From contig NZ_JAENKO010000022.1 in the NCBI RefSeq assembly GCF_016599145.1, positions 1 to 64,000 of the forward strand: a DNA stretch of 64,000 nucleotides. Direction: 5' to 3'. Below the pieces are notes generated by a model, which saw nothing but the letters and a program-made list of their open reading frames with translations, was not told where the DNA came from and made no database searches. The stretch comes from Tomitella cavernea (lineage in GTDB: Bacteria > Actinomycetota > Actinomycetes > Mycobacteriales > Mycobacteriaceae). Of this stretch, positions 1-8,095 are shown piece by piece. The translations under genes were made by a program, and so were the position numbers. Numbering within the stretch: position 1 is the first letter of the stretch; the number at the start of each line of letters is the position of its first letter.

Positions 1-1350
1 GGACCGAGGGCCGCCGGAACGCCCGCCGCTGCGCCGGCGGCCTCCGGGACGGCCGCCGGCGGCCCGCCCGGCCGATGCCTTCTGCGGGGGGCTCTGTGAG
101 GCGGCGGGGGCCGGTTCCCGGTGCGGGGCGACCTCGCCGACGAGGTCGACGACCGCGGCGGACGACGCGCTCACAGGCTGCGGCTTCGCGGTGATACGGG
201 CCTTCCGGAGCAACTGTGCGACGTCCCGGCGCTGTTCGGGGAGCACGACGGTGACGACATCTCCGCTGTGGCCTGCCCGGGCCGTGCGCCCCGAGCGGTG
301 CAGATAGGCCTTGTGCTCCGCCGGCGGGTCCACGTGGACCACCAACTCGACCTCGTCCACGTGCACCCCGCGTGCTGCGATGTCCGTGGCGACGAGGACA
401 CGTACGTCGCCCGTCGTGAACGCGGCCAGGTTGCGGTCGCGGGCGTTCTGGGAGAGGTTGCCGTGCAGATCGACGGCCGGAATACCTGAGGCAGTGAGCT
501 GCCTTGCCAGCTTCTTGGCCTGATGTTTGGTGCGCAGGAACAGGATCCGGCGTCCGGACCCGGATGCGAGGTAGCGCACCAGTTCCTTCTTGGCATCGGT
601 TCCGCCGACTTCGTAAACGTGGTGGGTCATCGCGACGACCGGCGACTCGGCGGGGTCCACCGAGTGGTGGACGGGCTTGTGCATGAACCGTTTGACGAGC
701 TTGTCCACGCCGTTGTCGAGGGTCGCGGAGAACAGCAGTCGCTGGCCGGAGGGGTCGGTGGCCGAGAGGATCCGGGTGACGCCGGGGAGGAATCCGAGGT
801 CGGCCATGTGATCGGCTTCATCCAAGACGCTGATTTCCACGGAGCCGAGGTGCACATGGCCCTGCCGCATCAGGTCCTCGAGGCGACCCGGGCAGGCCAC
901 CACGATGTCGACGCCGGAGCGCAACGCGTCGACCTGGCGACCCTGCTTGACCCCGCCGAAGATCGTCGTGACGCGCAGGCCCGAGGCGGACGCAAGCGGC
1001 TGCAGTGCGTCGGTGATCTGGCTTGCCAACTCACGGGTGGGAGCCAGGATGAGTCCGCGTGGACGTCCGGGGCGCGTGCGGTTGCCGCTGAGCGCCAGCC
1101 GTGCGGCCATCGGAATGGAGAAGGCGAGGGTCTTGCCGCTGCCGGTCCTGCCGCGCCCCAACACGTCCCGGCCAGCGAGCGTGTCCGGGAGGGTGTCCGT
1201 CTGAATGGGGAACGGGCTCGTGATCCCGGCGGTGGTGAGTGCCTCGACGAGCGCAGCCGGCACGCCGAGCCCGCCGAACGACGGCAGCGAATCGTGTGGT
1301 GGGGCTTCAGTGCGCCGGCCGTCGACGGCGGGAGCTGTGGTGACGGTCAT
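1..1350 (-). CDS. DEAD-box ATP-dependent RNA helicase (C-terminus off the window)
   Basis: Unwinds or remodels RNA duplexes using ATP, in the cytoplasm. Reading from the ATG at 1350, the frame is open to the window edge, so about 450 residues are present and the C-terminus is missing. Visible motifs in order: a Q-motif region (PFPIQTD), Walker A GRGRTGSGKT near residue 68, PTRELA, the DEAD box within VLDEADHMADLGF, SAT (LLFSATLD), and in the second RecA-like domain ATDIAARGVHVDEV and HRSGRTARAG. The tail after about residue 400 is rich in Ala, Pro and Arg, ending in an arginine-rich stretch, as in actinobacterial RhlE/DeaD-type helicases where it binds RNA. It lies next to a cold-shock gene, a common pairing of RNA remodelling functions. 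The family is certain; the particular helicase is not. Confidence 0.9.
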   Translation of the reverse strand, partial: MTVTTAPAVDGRRTEAPPHDSLPSFGGLGVPAALVEALTTAGITSPFPIQTDTLPDTLAGRDVLGRGRTGSGKTLAFSIPMAARLALSGNRTRPGRPRGLILAPTRELASQITDALQPLASASGLRVTTIFGGVKQGRQVDALRSGVDIVVACPGRLEDLMRQGHVHLGSVEISVLDEADHMADLGFLPGVTRILSATDPSGQRLLFSATLDNGVDKLVKRFMHKPVHHSVDPAESPVVAMTHHVYEVGGTDAKKELVRYLASGSGRRILFLRTKHQAKKLARQLTASGIPAVDLHGNLSQNARDRNLAAFTTGDVRVLVATDIAARGVHVDEVELVVHVDPPAEHKAYLHRSGRTARAGHSGDVVTVVLPEQRRDVAQLLRKARITAKPQPVSASSAAVVDLVGEVAPHREPAPAASQSPPQKASAGRAAGGRPGGRRRSGGRSGGPRS

Positions 1351-2012
1351 GGATGGACCTGCCTTTCACTGGCATTCGGGCGCGCGGCAGACGGGCGCGC
1401 CCGCCGTGAAGGGGCGGGCCTCGATGCACCATGCCGCGTGCGCTGGGGCGAGATCGCCTGTGGGCGAAATCGATCGCCGCGAGAACCGCTGGTGCTTCGA
1501 GTGAGCACTGTCGATCAGGTTCCGGCGGCAGCGCAGCGGCCGGTCCATGAGGTCCGGATGGCGGCTGACGATCGCCGGAGTGAAAGAGCATTCCACGACG
1601 TAACCGGCGGGACTGCGCCCCTTCGGGCGCCGACGTCCGTGCCGGGCACCGTTAGTCTAGCGGTTCACTGCGGCTCGGGCCGTCTGTCGACGGCGTGCTT
1701 CGGGTCGCTGTTGACGCAGAAAAGTCCAGTTCAGATACCGTGCGAGGCCGGGTGGCGCAGGCTTGCGGCGAGGAGCGTCGTGGTGAAGATCACGGGCGTT
1801 CACAGATCAGGGTCGTGCAATCGTGTCGCAACCGCCGAGGATGTGGTTAACTTGGAGACGGTCGCCGTGTTTGTGTATGTGTTTCCACGCTCGCACATTT
1901 TTCAAGGGCGTGATGGATTTCCTCTTGTGGAGCCGTCAACATCGCCGTGTGACACCGGCCCTGGGGTTCGATGGACGAGCCTCAGACGTGGACACTGTAA
2001 GAGGAGTAAGGC
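1351..2012. promoter_or_regulatory. Divergent intergenic region, helicase and cold-shock gene
   Basis: This 660-base stretch contains no convincing gene; the open frames crossing it lack family features. It must hold the promoter of the leftward helicase and that of the rightward cold-shock gene. The last 200 bases before the cold-shock gene are locally T-rich and probably make a long 5' untranslated region, as is usual for csp genes. A short GC hairpin (gcgcc/gggcgc) lies near 1613-1630. No specific operator is recognised. Confidence 0.4.
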
Positions 2013-2216
2013 ATGGCAGAAGGCACTGTGAAGTGGTTCAACGCTGAAAAGGGCTTTGGTTTCATCGCCCCCGACGACGGCACCGCCGACGTGTTCGTCC
2101 ACTACTCGGAGATCCAGACCAGCGGTTTCCGCAGCCTGGACGAGAACCAGCGTGTGAGCTTCGAGGTGGGTCAGGGCCAGAAGGGCCCGCAGGCCACCGG
2201 CGTCACCCCGCTCTGA
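2013..2216 (+). CDS. cspA: Cold-shock protein, CspA family
   Basis: A 67-residue single cold-shock (OB-fold) domain that binds single-stranded RNA and DNA and melts RNA secondary structure. Both RNA-binding motifs are present: KGFGFI (RNP1) near residue 13 and VFVHYS (RNP2) near residue 27. The start follows a clear Shine-Dalgarno, AAGAGGAGTAAGGC, directly before the ATG. Length and sequence match the actinobacterial CspA/CspB type (66-67 residues). It is monocistronic, with its own terminator about 90 bases downstream. Expression is probably controlled through the long 5' leader, inferred from the family rather than shown here. Confidence 0.95.
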   Translation: MAEGTVKWFNAEKGFGFIAPDDGTADVFVHYSEIQTSGFRSLDENQRVSFEVGQGQKGPQATGVTPL

Positions 2217-2306
2217 GGGCAGGTGCCAGCAGGACCCACGGCCGCGTGAGCGGCCGCTGGGAGGACGAGCTTCCGTTCCACCGCTGAGGTGAACGAGTTC
2301 GGAGCG

Positions 2307-2341
2307 AAGGCCCCCACTCCAACGATGGAGTGGGGGCCTTT
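2307..2341. terminator. Bidirectional intrinsic terminator between csp and sulfatase
   Basis: A perfect inverted repeat: 14-base arms at 2307-2320 and 2327-2340, core ccccactcc/ggagtgggg, with a 6-base loop. It is flanked by A residues on one side and T residues on the other. It sits between two convergent genes and should terminate both. Confidence 0.85.
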
Positions 2342-2368
2342 GTGACGTCCGGGGCCCGCCGCCGGCGG

Positions 2369-4780
2369 CTACTGCGTGGCCGCGCCCATCCGCCGGAGCG
2401 CATCCAGCATGACCGCCGGCGCGTCAGGCGCATGGCCGCCCGGGCGGTAGACGATCCTCTGCCACGGCCCGGTGTACGGGAACATGCCGCGGCGACGGTG
2501 GAGTTCCCAGGAGACGGGGGAGCGGTGCATCGTGCCCACACTCAGCCCGCTGAACGGCACCAACCACGAAAGCTGCTGCATCTCGACCTCCTCGCGCACG
2601 ACGATGTCGTCGATGGCGAGCGCGGCAATCCACCGGTGTTTGCCCGGCGCCGCCACCCGCAGGCTGATGCGGCGGGAGCCCGTGGGCACAGGTGCGGGTT
2701 CGGCCGTGATGGTCCGTCCCCACGCGTTCTGCTCCAGGTGCACACGGCCGCTTTCGATGTAGAGGACGTACCCGGCCTCCTGGCCGCCGTGGGCGATGAG
2801 CACGCCCTCGTCGCCAGGGCGGTATCCCCCGTCACTCCCTGGCCCGTCGCCCAGCTCGATGTCGACGGTGAACGAACGGCCGTCGATCAGCCGCGAAGCG
2901 CGGAACCGTTCCAGCGGAGGGGTCTCGGGCAGCAGGACGGTTTCGCAGGCCAGACGTTCCTCGGCGGGGTCGCGCTGCAGGAAGTGCAGGGGGCTGCCGT
3001 TGGACATGGGGTGGACCATGTTGGCGGCGGCCGCGTCTTCCCAACGGGAGACGAGTTCCGCGACGGTGCCGGGATGCTCACCTGCGACGTCGTCGAGTTG
3101 GACCGGATCCTGTTCCACTGCGTACAGCGCCCATGTGTCGTCGGAGAAGCGCGTCAGCGGCGTGCGTTGCGCCACCGCCTCGTACTCGCCTGCATAGTAG
3201 GCGCGTTCTCCGAGACATTCGTAGTACTGGTCGCCGTGTGCTCCCGGTGCCTCACCGTTGCGCAGGGCCTGCACCATGGACGTGCCGTCGAGCGGGCGTG
3301 CCGTGGCGCCGCCTCTTGTGGTGGGCACCCGGACCCCTGCGAGCTCGGCGAGCGTCGGCAGCAGGTCGGTCACGTGCGCGTACTGGTGCCGGACGGCTCC
3401 GTGGCCGGAGTTCTCCTCGCCGAGTTCGCCGAGCCCGGCCGGCCAGGACATGACGAACGAGACCTGATGCCCTCCGCGGTAGGTGCTGAACTTGTGCCGT
3501 CGGAACGGGGTGTTGGCCACGGTGGCCCATGCGGTGGAGTACTGCGGCCACGTCGTGGGGCCGCCGAGGTCGTCGAGCCGGCCGATCTCCTCGTCGATCC
3601 GCTCGTCGGTGGTCGGCAAGTGGGTGCGGTCGAGGTTGGATAGGTGGTTCATGATCCCGACGTCGCCGCCTCCGCCGCCGGATGCGCCGTTGTCCGAGAG
3701 GAACACGAACAGTGTGTTCTCCAGGCGTCCGAGCCTGCGCTGGATGTCGCGGATCCGGCCCACCGACTCGTCGATGCTCACGATCATCGCGGCGTAGTTC
3801 TCCATGTGGCGGGCGGCGAGGCTCCTGCCGTCGTCGGAGAGCGAGTCCCACGCGGGAACGTCGGGGCCGGTCTCGTCGTGGAGCGGTGCGGTACCGACGC
3901 CGGCCGGGACGACCCCCAGCGCGTCCTGGCGATGCCGACGCTGTGCTCGGACCCGTTCCCACCCGGCGTCGTACCGCCCGCGGAAACGGTCGGCGGCACC
4001 GGCCTTGATGTGCATCGGCGTGTGCACCGCGGCATGGGCGAAGTACATCATCAACGGCTTGCCAGGGTCGGACGAGTGCGACTCGGCGATCATGCCCACC
4101 GCCCGGTCGGTGAGGTCGTCCGTGAGGTAGTACCCCTCGGGGTATTCGGTGACGTGGACCGGGCTGTTGCCCTCGTACAGCTGGGCTGGGGCGTGCAGAT
4201 TGGCCTGCGCCTCGAGGAAGCCGTAGTACTGGTCGAAGCCGCGCTGCAGCGGCCACGAGTTCCGGTCTCCTGCGGCGTGCATGTCCTGCTCGCGGCACAG
4301 GTGCCACTTGCCGATGGCCATCGTCGTGTACCCGGCGCCGCGGAACGCCTCGGCGATGGTCGGCTGGTGGGCGGGCAGCTCGGCTGCATAACCGGGGAAA
4401 CCGTCGTCGACATTCGCGACAGCGCCCATCCCAACCGCATGCGAGTTGCACCCGGTGAGCAGCGACGCCCGGGTGGGCGAGCACGTGGGAGTGACGTGGA
4501 AGTCGGTCAGCCGGGCGCCCTCCGCGGCCACTGCGTCGAGGTGCGGGGTGGGGATCTCTGAGCCGAACGGACCGATGTCCGAGTAGCCCATGTCGTCGAC
4601 GAGCATGACGATGACGTCGGGCGCGTCGGCGCCGGGGCGGGGCTTCGGCGGCCAGGAAGGGGTGGCAGTGGGGAGGCTTTCGGTCACGATGCCCGCGAAG
4701 CCGGACGGCGAAGAGAGAGCGGATTCGGCCGGCCCCCCTGCGGCACCGGAAGGGCCCGGCCGGCCGATGTCGTCGATCAT
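2369..4780 (-). CDS. Arylsulfatase, type I (formylglycine) sulfatase
   Basis: Hydrolyses sulfate esters. The N-terminal catalytic domain has the metal-binding LVDDMGYSD near residue 60 and the formylglycine signature CSPTRASLLTG near residue 100, whose cysteine would be oxidised to formylglycine. Further sulfatase motifs follow (GKWHL, LSDNGASG). The roughly 200-residue C-terminal extension is beta-rich, as in the ~790-aa actinobacterial arylsulfatases. No signal peptide is seen, so it is probably cytosolic. The start is uncertain: ATG at 4780 (803 aa) or GTG at 4798; neither has a good Shine-Dalgarno. It lies 59 bases after the transporter small-subunit gene on the same strand and probably shares an operon with the symporter, suggesting import of a sulfate ester followed by hydrolysis. 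The substrate is unknown. Confidence 0.88.
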   Translation of the reverse strand: MIDDIGRPGPSGAAGGPAESALSSPSGFAGIVTESLPTATPSWPPKPRPGADAPDVIVMLVDDMGYSDIGPFGSEIPTPHLDAVAAEGARLTDFHVTPTCSPTRASLLTGCNSHAVGMGAVANVDDGFPGYAAELPAHQPTIAEAFRGAGYTTMAIGKWHLCREQDMHAAGDRNSWPLQRGFDQYYGFLEAQANLHAPAQLYEGNSPVHVTEYPEGYYLTDDLTDRAVGMIAESHSSDPGKPLMMYFAHAAVHTPMHIKAGAADRFRGRYDAGWERVRAQRRHRQDALGVVPAGVGTAPLHDETGPDVPAWDSLSDDGRSLAARHMENYAAMIVSIDESVGRIRDIQRRLGRLENTLFVFLSDNGASGGGGGDVGIMNHLSNLDRTHLPTTDERIDEEIGRLDDLGGPTTWPQYSTAWATVANTPFRRHKFSTYRGGHQVSFVMSWPAGLGELGEENSGHGAVRHQYAHVTDLLPTLAELAGVRVPTTRGGATARPLDGTSMVQALRNGEAPGAHGDQYYECLGERAYYAGEYEAVAQRTPLTRFSDDTWALYAVEQDPVQLDDVAGEHPGTVAELVSRWEDAAAANMVHPMSNGSPLHFLQRDPAEERLACETVLLPETPPLERFRASRLIDGRSFTVDIELGDGPGSDGGYRPGDEGVLIAHGGQEAGYVLYIESGRVHLEQNAWGRTITAEPAPVPTGSRRISLRVAAPGKHRWIAALAIDDIVVREEVEMQQLSWLVPFSGLSVGTMHRSPVSWELHRRRGMFPYTGPWQRIVYRPGGHAPDAPAVMLDALRRMGAATQ

Positions 4781-4839
4781 CTTCGTGACGATAGTCACCA
4801 GCCGTCCGGGCCCGCGGGTCCGTTCTGTCCAGCGGGATG

Positions 4840-4971
4840 CTAGACGAACGGTACTCCCTCGCGCTTGGCCCGCACGATGTCCTTGACTACACCGACGGTG
4901 AGCAGTACCAGGACGACGGCCGCCATCGCGGGCCACATCAGGATGTAGATCGTCATCATCACTGTGGTCAC
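4840..4971 (-). CDS. Putative transporter small subunit, 43-aa membrane protein
   Basis: A very small gene in a frame different from the long open frame covering it. Its GTG start at 4971 overlaps the stop of the symporter gene (GTGA), a translational-coupling arrangement. The product is one transmembrane helix, roughly MTIYILMWPAMAAVVLVLL, followed by a short basic tail ending KREGVPFV. This matches the small actinobacterial proteins found immediately downstream of sodium:solute symporters and annotated as transporter small subunits. It presumably assembles with the symporter in the membrane. An alternative start is the ATG at 4959. Confidence 0.8.
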   Translation of the reverse strand: MTTVMMTIYILMWPAMAAVVLVLLTVGVVKDIVRAKREGVPFV

Positions 4972-6809
4972 TTGTCATCTCCTTCAGTGGCTTCGCGTGT
5001 GTTCACTTCGTCTGCGCCGGCGTCGTTCTCACCGGCATTGGTCTCACTGGCGGCGGTCTCGTCGCGCTCGAGCGTGGCGACCGCGGTTCCCGCCGAAGCG
5101 TTGCGAGGCGTCGCGCCGCGCCCCGTGCCCGCTGCGGCGGTACGAACCGCATCCTCGCCCTGCTTGCGCATCTCCTCCTGCTCCTGCTGGAACAGCACTA
5201 CACGTTCGTCGATGACGGCGAAGTCGAACAGTTCCTTGTTCCGCATGCTGAGCGCGGTGCAGACGACCGCGCTGACCCCGTAGGAGACGAGCGATCCCAG
5301 CAGTACGTCGTAGTCGCGGAGAAACCCGATGAACAGCGGCAGCATCGCCAGAAGCATGACGGTGCCGGAAACGAAGCCCGCGACGCGTCCGAGCATTCCG
5401 AACACCAGCAGGCCCACGACGACGGCGGCACCGGCGGCGGCCAGGATCTCGAACAGCACCGCCTGCGCACCGACCATGGGGATCAGGGTGAAGCGGGCGA
5501 TGAGGAAGAACACGAGCGCCACGACCACCGACACCGTGAATGCGACGTTGGTCATGCGCCGCCAGTAGAAGCTCACGATCACCGGGAACACCAGTGCACC
5601 CCAGAGTGCGCCGACGAAGACGAGCAGGTCGAGGATGTCGAAGCTCGCGAAGGCGAACATCACGCCGGCCGCGGTCGCCGCGACCATCGTCAGACGGCCG
5701 ATGAGCAGCATCGTGCCCGGGTTGACCTTGCCGCGAGCGAGGTTCTTGCCGTAGATGTCGGCCATCGTGATCGAGGCGAGGGCCGACAGATCGGAGTCCG
5801 CGGTGGATGCGAGCGAGCCGATCACCATGATGAACAGCGCGGCGATGAGGACGCCGGGAAGGAACTCCACGGCCATGTCGGGGATGAGGTTGTTGGTGTC
5901 CCCGTCGGTGGGCTTGAGCCCGATCATCGCGGCGAGCATGCCCAGCATGCCCAGGCCGATGACGGTGCCGGCGTAACCGAAGGTGGCGGTGACGAACGTC
6001 GACTTGATCTTGTCCTGGCGCACTGCGAACAGGCGCTGGGCGATGGTCTGGTTGCCGATCGCGTAGGCGAGCACGGCGACCATGTAGGGCGCACCCTGGT
6101 ACAGGAAGGCGTCCATCGAGAAGAAGTTCGCCATCTCGGGGTTGCCCGCGTCGTAGAACGAGTCGAGGCCGCCGCGGAGCATGTCCGGGCCGCCCGCGGC
6201 GAAGAAGATCACCGGGATGATGACGATCGCGGCGCCCATCAACGCGACGAGCTGTGCGGCATCCGTGAGCACCGCGGCGCGGAAACCCGACCAGATGCTG
6301 TACGACAGGATGCCGACCGCCACCACGAGGACGCCCGTGGTGAAGCTGAACGGCGTGAGGATGTAGACCAGCGCGCCTGCGGCCGTGAAGTTGGCGGTGA
6401 TGCTGATGATGCTTCCCACCACGTTGGACACCGCCAGCAGAAGCTGACTGGAAGTGCCATGCCGCGCGTGCATCACCTCGGCCAGGGTGTGCGCGTGCGG
6501 CGCGATCTTGCGGAATCTCTTGCCGAACGGATAGATGCACAGGATCATCAACGCGCCCCACAATCCGTAGTGGATGGGGCCGGAGATCCCGTACTTGTAG
6601 CCGGCGGTGGCGGCGGCGTAGAACGATGCCGCCCAGATCCACGTCGCCGTCATCGACGACGAAGAGAGTCCGAATCCGACGGCGCCGTTGGACACCATGA
6701 ATCCGTCGGCGTTCTCTTTCTTTTCACGGATTGTCAGGGTAAGGAGAAAGGTGATTCCGAAAAATGCAACGAGCAATAGGATCGCGGTTGTCGCGCTGAG
6801 TGGGTGCAC
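4968..6809 (-). CDS. Sodium:solute symporter (SSS family)
   Basis: A secondary transporter using the sodium gradient to import an organic solute. The GTG at 6809 is preceded by GGAGG six bases upstream and gives 613 residues beginning MHPLSATTAILLL; the frame stays open further upstream but without a ribosome-binding site. About 13 hydrophobic helices are visible. The early motif ADGFMVSNGAVGFGLSSSS is followed by TATWIWAASFY and GSLASTADSDLSALASI, as expected for SSS carriers. The last ~90 residues form a hydrophilic, Ala/Glu/Thr-rich cytoplasmic tail. It overlaps the small-subunit gene by 4 bases and precedes the sulfatase. The substrate cannot be read from sequence; the neighbouring sulfatase suggests a sulfated or related anion. 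Confidence 0.88.
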   Translation of the reverse strand: MHPLSATTAILLLVAFFGITFLLTLTIREKKENADGFMVSNGAVGFGLSSSSMTATWIWAASFYAAATAGYKYGISGPIHYGLWGALMILCIYPFGKRFRKIAPHAHTLAEVMHARHGTSSQLLLAVSNVVGSIISITANFTAAGALVYILTPFSFTTGVLVVAVGILSYSIWSGFRAAVLTDAAQLVALMGAAIVIIPVIFFAAGGPDMLRGGLDSFYDAGNPEMANFFSMDAFLYQGAPYMVAVLAYAIGNQTIAQRLFAVRQDKIKSTFVTATFGYAGTVIGLGMLGMLAAMIGLKPTDGDTNNLIPDMAVEFLPGVLIAALFIMVIGSLASTADSDLSALASITMADIYGKNLARGKVNPGTMLLIGRLTMVAATAAGVMFAFASFDILDLLVFVGALWGALVFPVIVSFYWRRMTNVAFTVSVVVALVFFLIARFTLIPMVGAQAVLFEILAAAGAAVVVGLLVFGMLGRVAGFVSGTVMLLAMLPLFIGFLRDYDVLLGSLVSYGVSAVVCTALSMRNKELFDFAVIDERVVLFQQEQEEMRKQGEDAVRTAAAGTGRGATPRNASAGTAVATLERDETAASETNAGENDAGADEVNTREATEGDDK

Positions 6810-7289
6810 ATGTCCTCCGTCAGGGGGTGCCGCTGCCGAGCGCACCGCCCCCCGGCGGGAGGGATGCGAGCGCCGGTCCGGCCCGGCCTGTGCGGGGCAA
6901 ACGGGTTGCCCGGCACAGGCCGGTGCGCGCGTAAGCGGCCCCGGGCCAATAGGGTCCGTGCAGATGCCGCCCGGATTCCCGCAGCGACCCTTCCGGTTCG
7001 CGTGTCCGGATCGGCGGTCGCCGTCGGTCCGGCGGATGCACTGCATTCGGACTGTAGCAACTGCTGCCAGCCGGTTGCACTTTCCTTATTCGGCAATTTG
7101 TAGTCACGTGTTACCGCATGGTATGTTGTCCCGTTCGGATCGTTGGTTCGCCATTAGTAGAATCCGCACCGTGTCCGCAGTTTCCGACGGACAACCCGCC
7201 GGAATATGACTATGCGCAGCATCACATGGTCGATGCTGGCGCGCGGGGGGCACGTGATGTATTGCTATCGAGGATCGGAAGGGCGGGTG
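6810..7289. promoter_or_regulatory. Divergent intergenic region, symporter and SDR genes
   Basis: About 480 bases without a supported gene. It carries a long hairpin at 6883-6923 and a locally AT-rich patch around 7070-7160, the likely promoter area for the leftward symporter operon and the rightward SDR gene. Open frames here are antisense shadows. Confidence 0.5.
6883..6923. repeat. Long inverted repeat upstream of the symporter gene
   Basis: Two 18-base arms (6883-6900 and 6906-6923) pair with a single mismatch around a 5-base loop acggg; the outer 11 bases, ccggcctgtgc, match perfectly. There is no T-tract, so it does not look like a simple terminator. It lies about 75 bases before the symporter start, on the template that would be its 5' leader. 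It could be an RNA hairpin in the leader or a protein-binding palindrome. Confidence 0.75.
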
Positions 7290-8063
7290 ATGGGATTGAC
7301 GGGCACGCCATCGGCGGACGGAGCCGGCACAGTCGTGGTCGTGGGCGGTACCGGCGGGATCGGCAGCGCCGTCGTCCGGGCGTTCCTGCGGGACGGTGCA
7401 CCGGTGTGCCTGACCTACCACCGCAACAGGGAGCGGGCGGACGCGCTGCTCGCTGAGGCCGGCGCGGATTCGGCCGCGCTGCCGCTCGACCTCGCCGACC
7501 TCGACGCGGTGGCGGCGTTCGCGGAGAAGTCGTCCCGCAGGTTCGGCGCGATCCGCACCGTGGTCTATGCGGCGGGCCCGTTGGTACGCCAGCGTCATCT
7601 CAGCCGTGTCGCACCGGTGGAGATGCGCGATGTGCTCGTCGGTGACAGCGCCGCGTTCTTCGCCGTCGCCCACGCTTTCCTGCCGGCGTTGCGCGGATCG
7701 GGCGGGTCGATCGTCGCGGTGACCTCCGCCGCGGGCAGACGGTTCGCGGTCCGTGACGGCATGTCGGTGGTGCCGAAGGCGTCGGTGGAGGCGGTCGTGA
7801 CGGGGCTGGCGGTGGAGGAGGGGCGGTTCGGTGTGCGGGCCAACTGCGTCGGCCCGGGGATGCTGTCCGATGGGATGGCGCAGGCGCTGGCCGCCGCGGG
7901 CGATCTGGACGATGCCGCTCTGGAGGCGGCCCGCGTCAACACCCCCCTGCGCAGGTTCGGCACCTGCGCCGACATCGCGGAGGCCGTCCGGTTCCTCGCG
8001 TCGGACCGTGCCGGCTTCATCACGGGGCAGAAGCTGGACGTGGACGGCGGGTACGGAGCCTGA
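7290..8063 (+). CDS. Short-chain dehydrogenase/reductase-fold protein with atypical active site
   Basis: A 257-residue Rossmann protein. The nucleotide-binding motif VVVVGGTGGIGSA lies near residue 20, then a YAAGP segment in place of NNAG, VTSAAGR with the catalytic-type serine near residue 151, and a C-terminal LASDRAGFITGQKLDVDGGYGA typical of FabG-like SDRs. Where the YxxxK motif is expected the sequence reads SVVPK: lysine is kept but tyrosine is replaced by serine. It may therefore have altered or no reductase activity. The ATG at 7290 was chosen because GGAAGGG lies a few bases before it; earlier in-frame starts lack this. It ends 32 bases before dnaX. Confidence 0.8.
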   Translation: MGLTGTPSADGAGTVVVVGGTGGIGSAVVRAFLRDGAPVCLTYHRNRERADALLAEAGADSAALPLDLADLDAVAAFAEKSSRRFGAIRTVVYAAGPLVRQRHLSRVAPVEMRDVLVGDSAAFFAVAHAFLPALRGSGGSIVAVTSAAGRRFAVRDGMSVVPKASVEAVVTGLAVEEGRFGVRANCVGPGMLSDGMAQALAAAGDLDDAALEAARVNTPLRRFGTCADIAEAVRFLASDRAGFITGQKLDVDGGYGA

Positions 8064-8083
8064 GCGATGTCGGCGGCGGCCGG

Positions 8084-8089
8084 TAGTCT
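8084..8089 (+). promoter_or_regulatory. -10 box for a leaderless dnaX transcript
   Basis: TAGTCT lies six bases before the dnaX GTG. This spacing places the transcription start at or next to the start codon, the usual actinobacterial leaderless arrangement. No Shine-Dalgarno precedes the GTG, which agrees. Confidence 0.55.
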
Positions 8090-8095
8090 CAGCGC

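Noticed and set aside
523-2031. Long plus-strand frame across the helicase and the csp leader
   Set aside because: It is antisense to clear helicase motifs and ends inside the csp gene; its sequence is Arg/Gly/Ala-biased with no family features.
4798-4978. N-terminal extension of the sulfatase frame to 4978
   Set aside because: The extension overlaps the 43-aa transporter subunit in another frame and looks non-conserved.
8064-8095. 4.5S/SRP RNA gene next to dnaX, as in mycobacteria
   Set aside because: Only 32 bases separate the SDR and dnaX genes, too short for that RNA, and no matching structure was seen.
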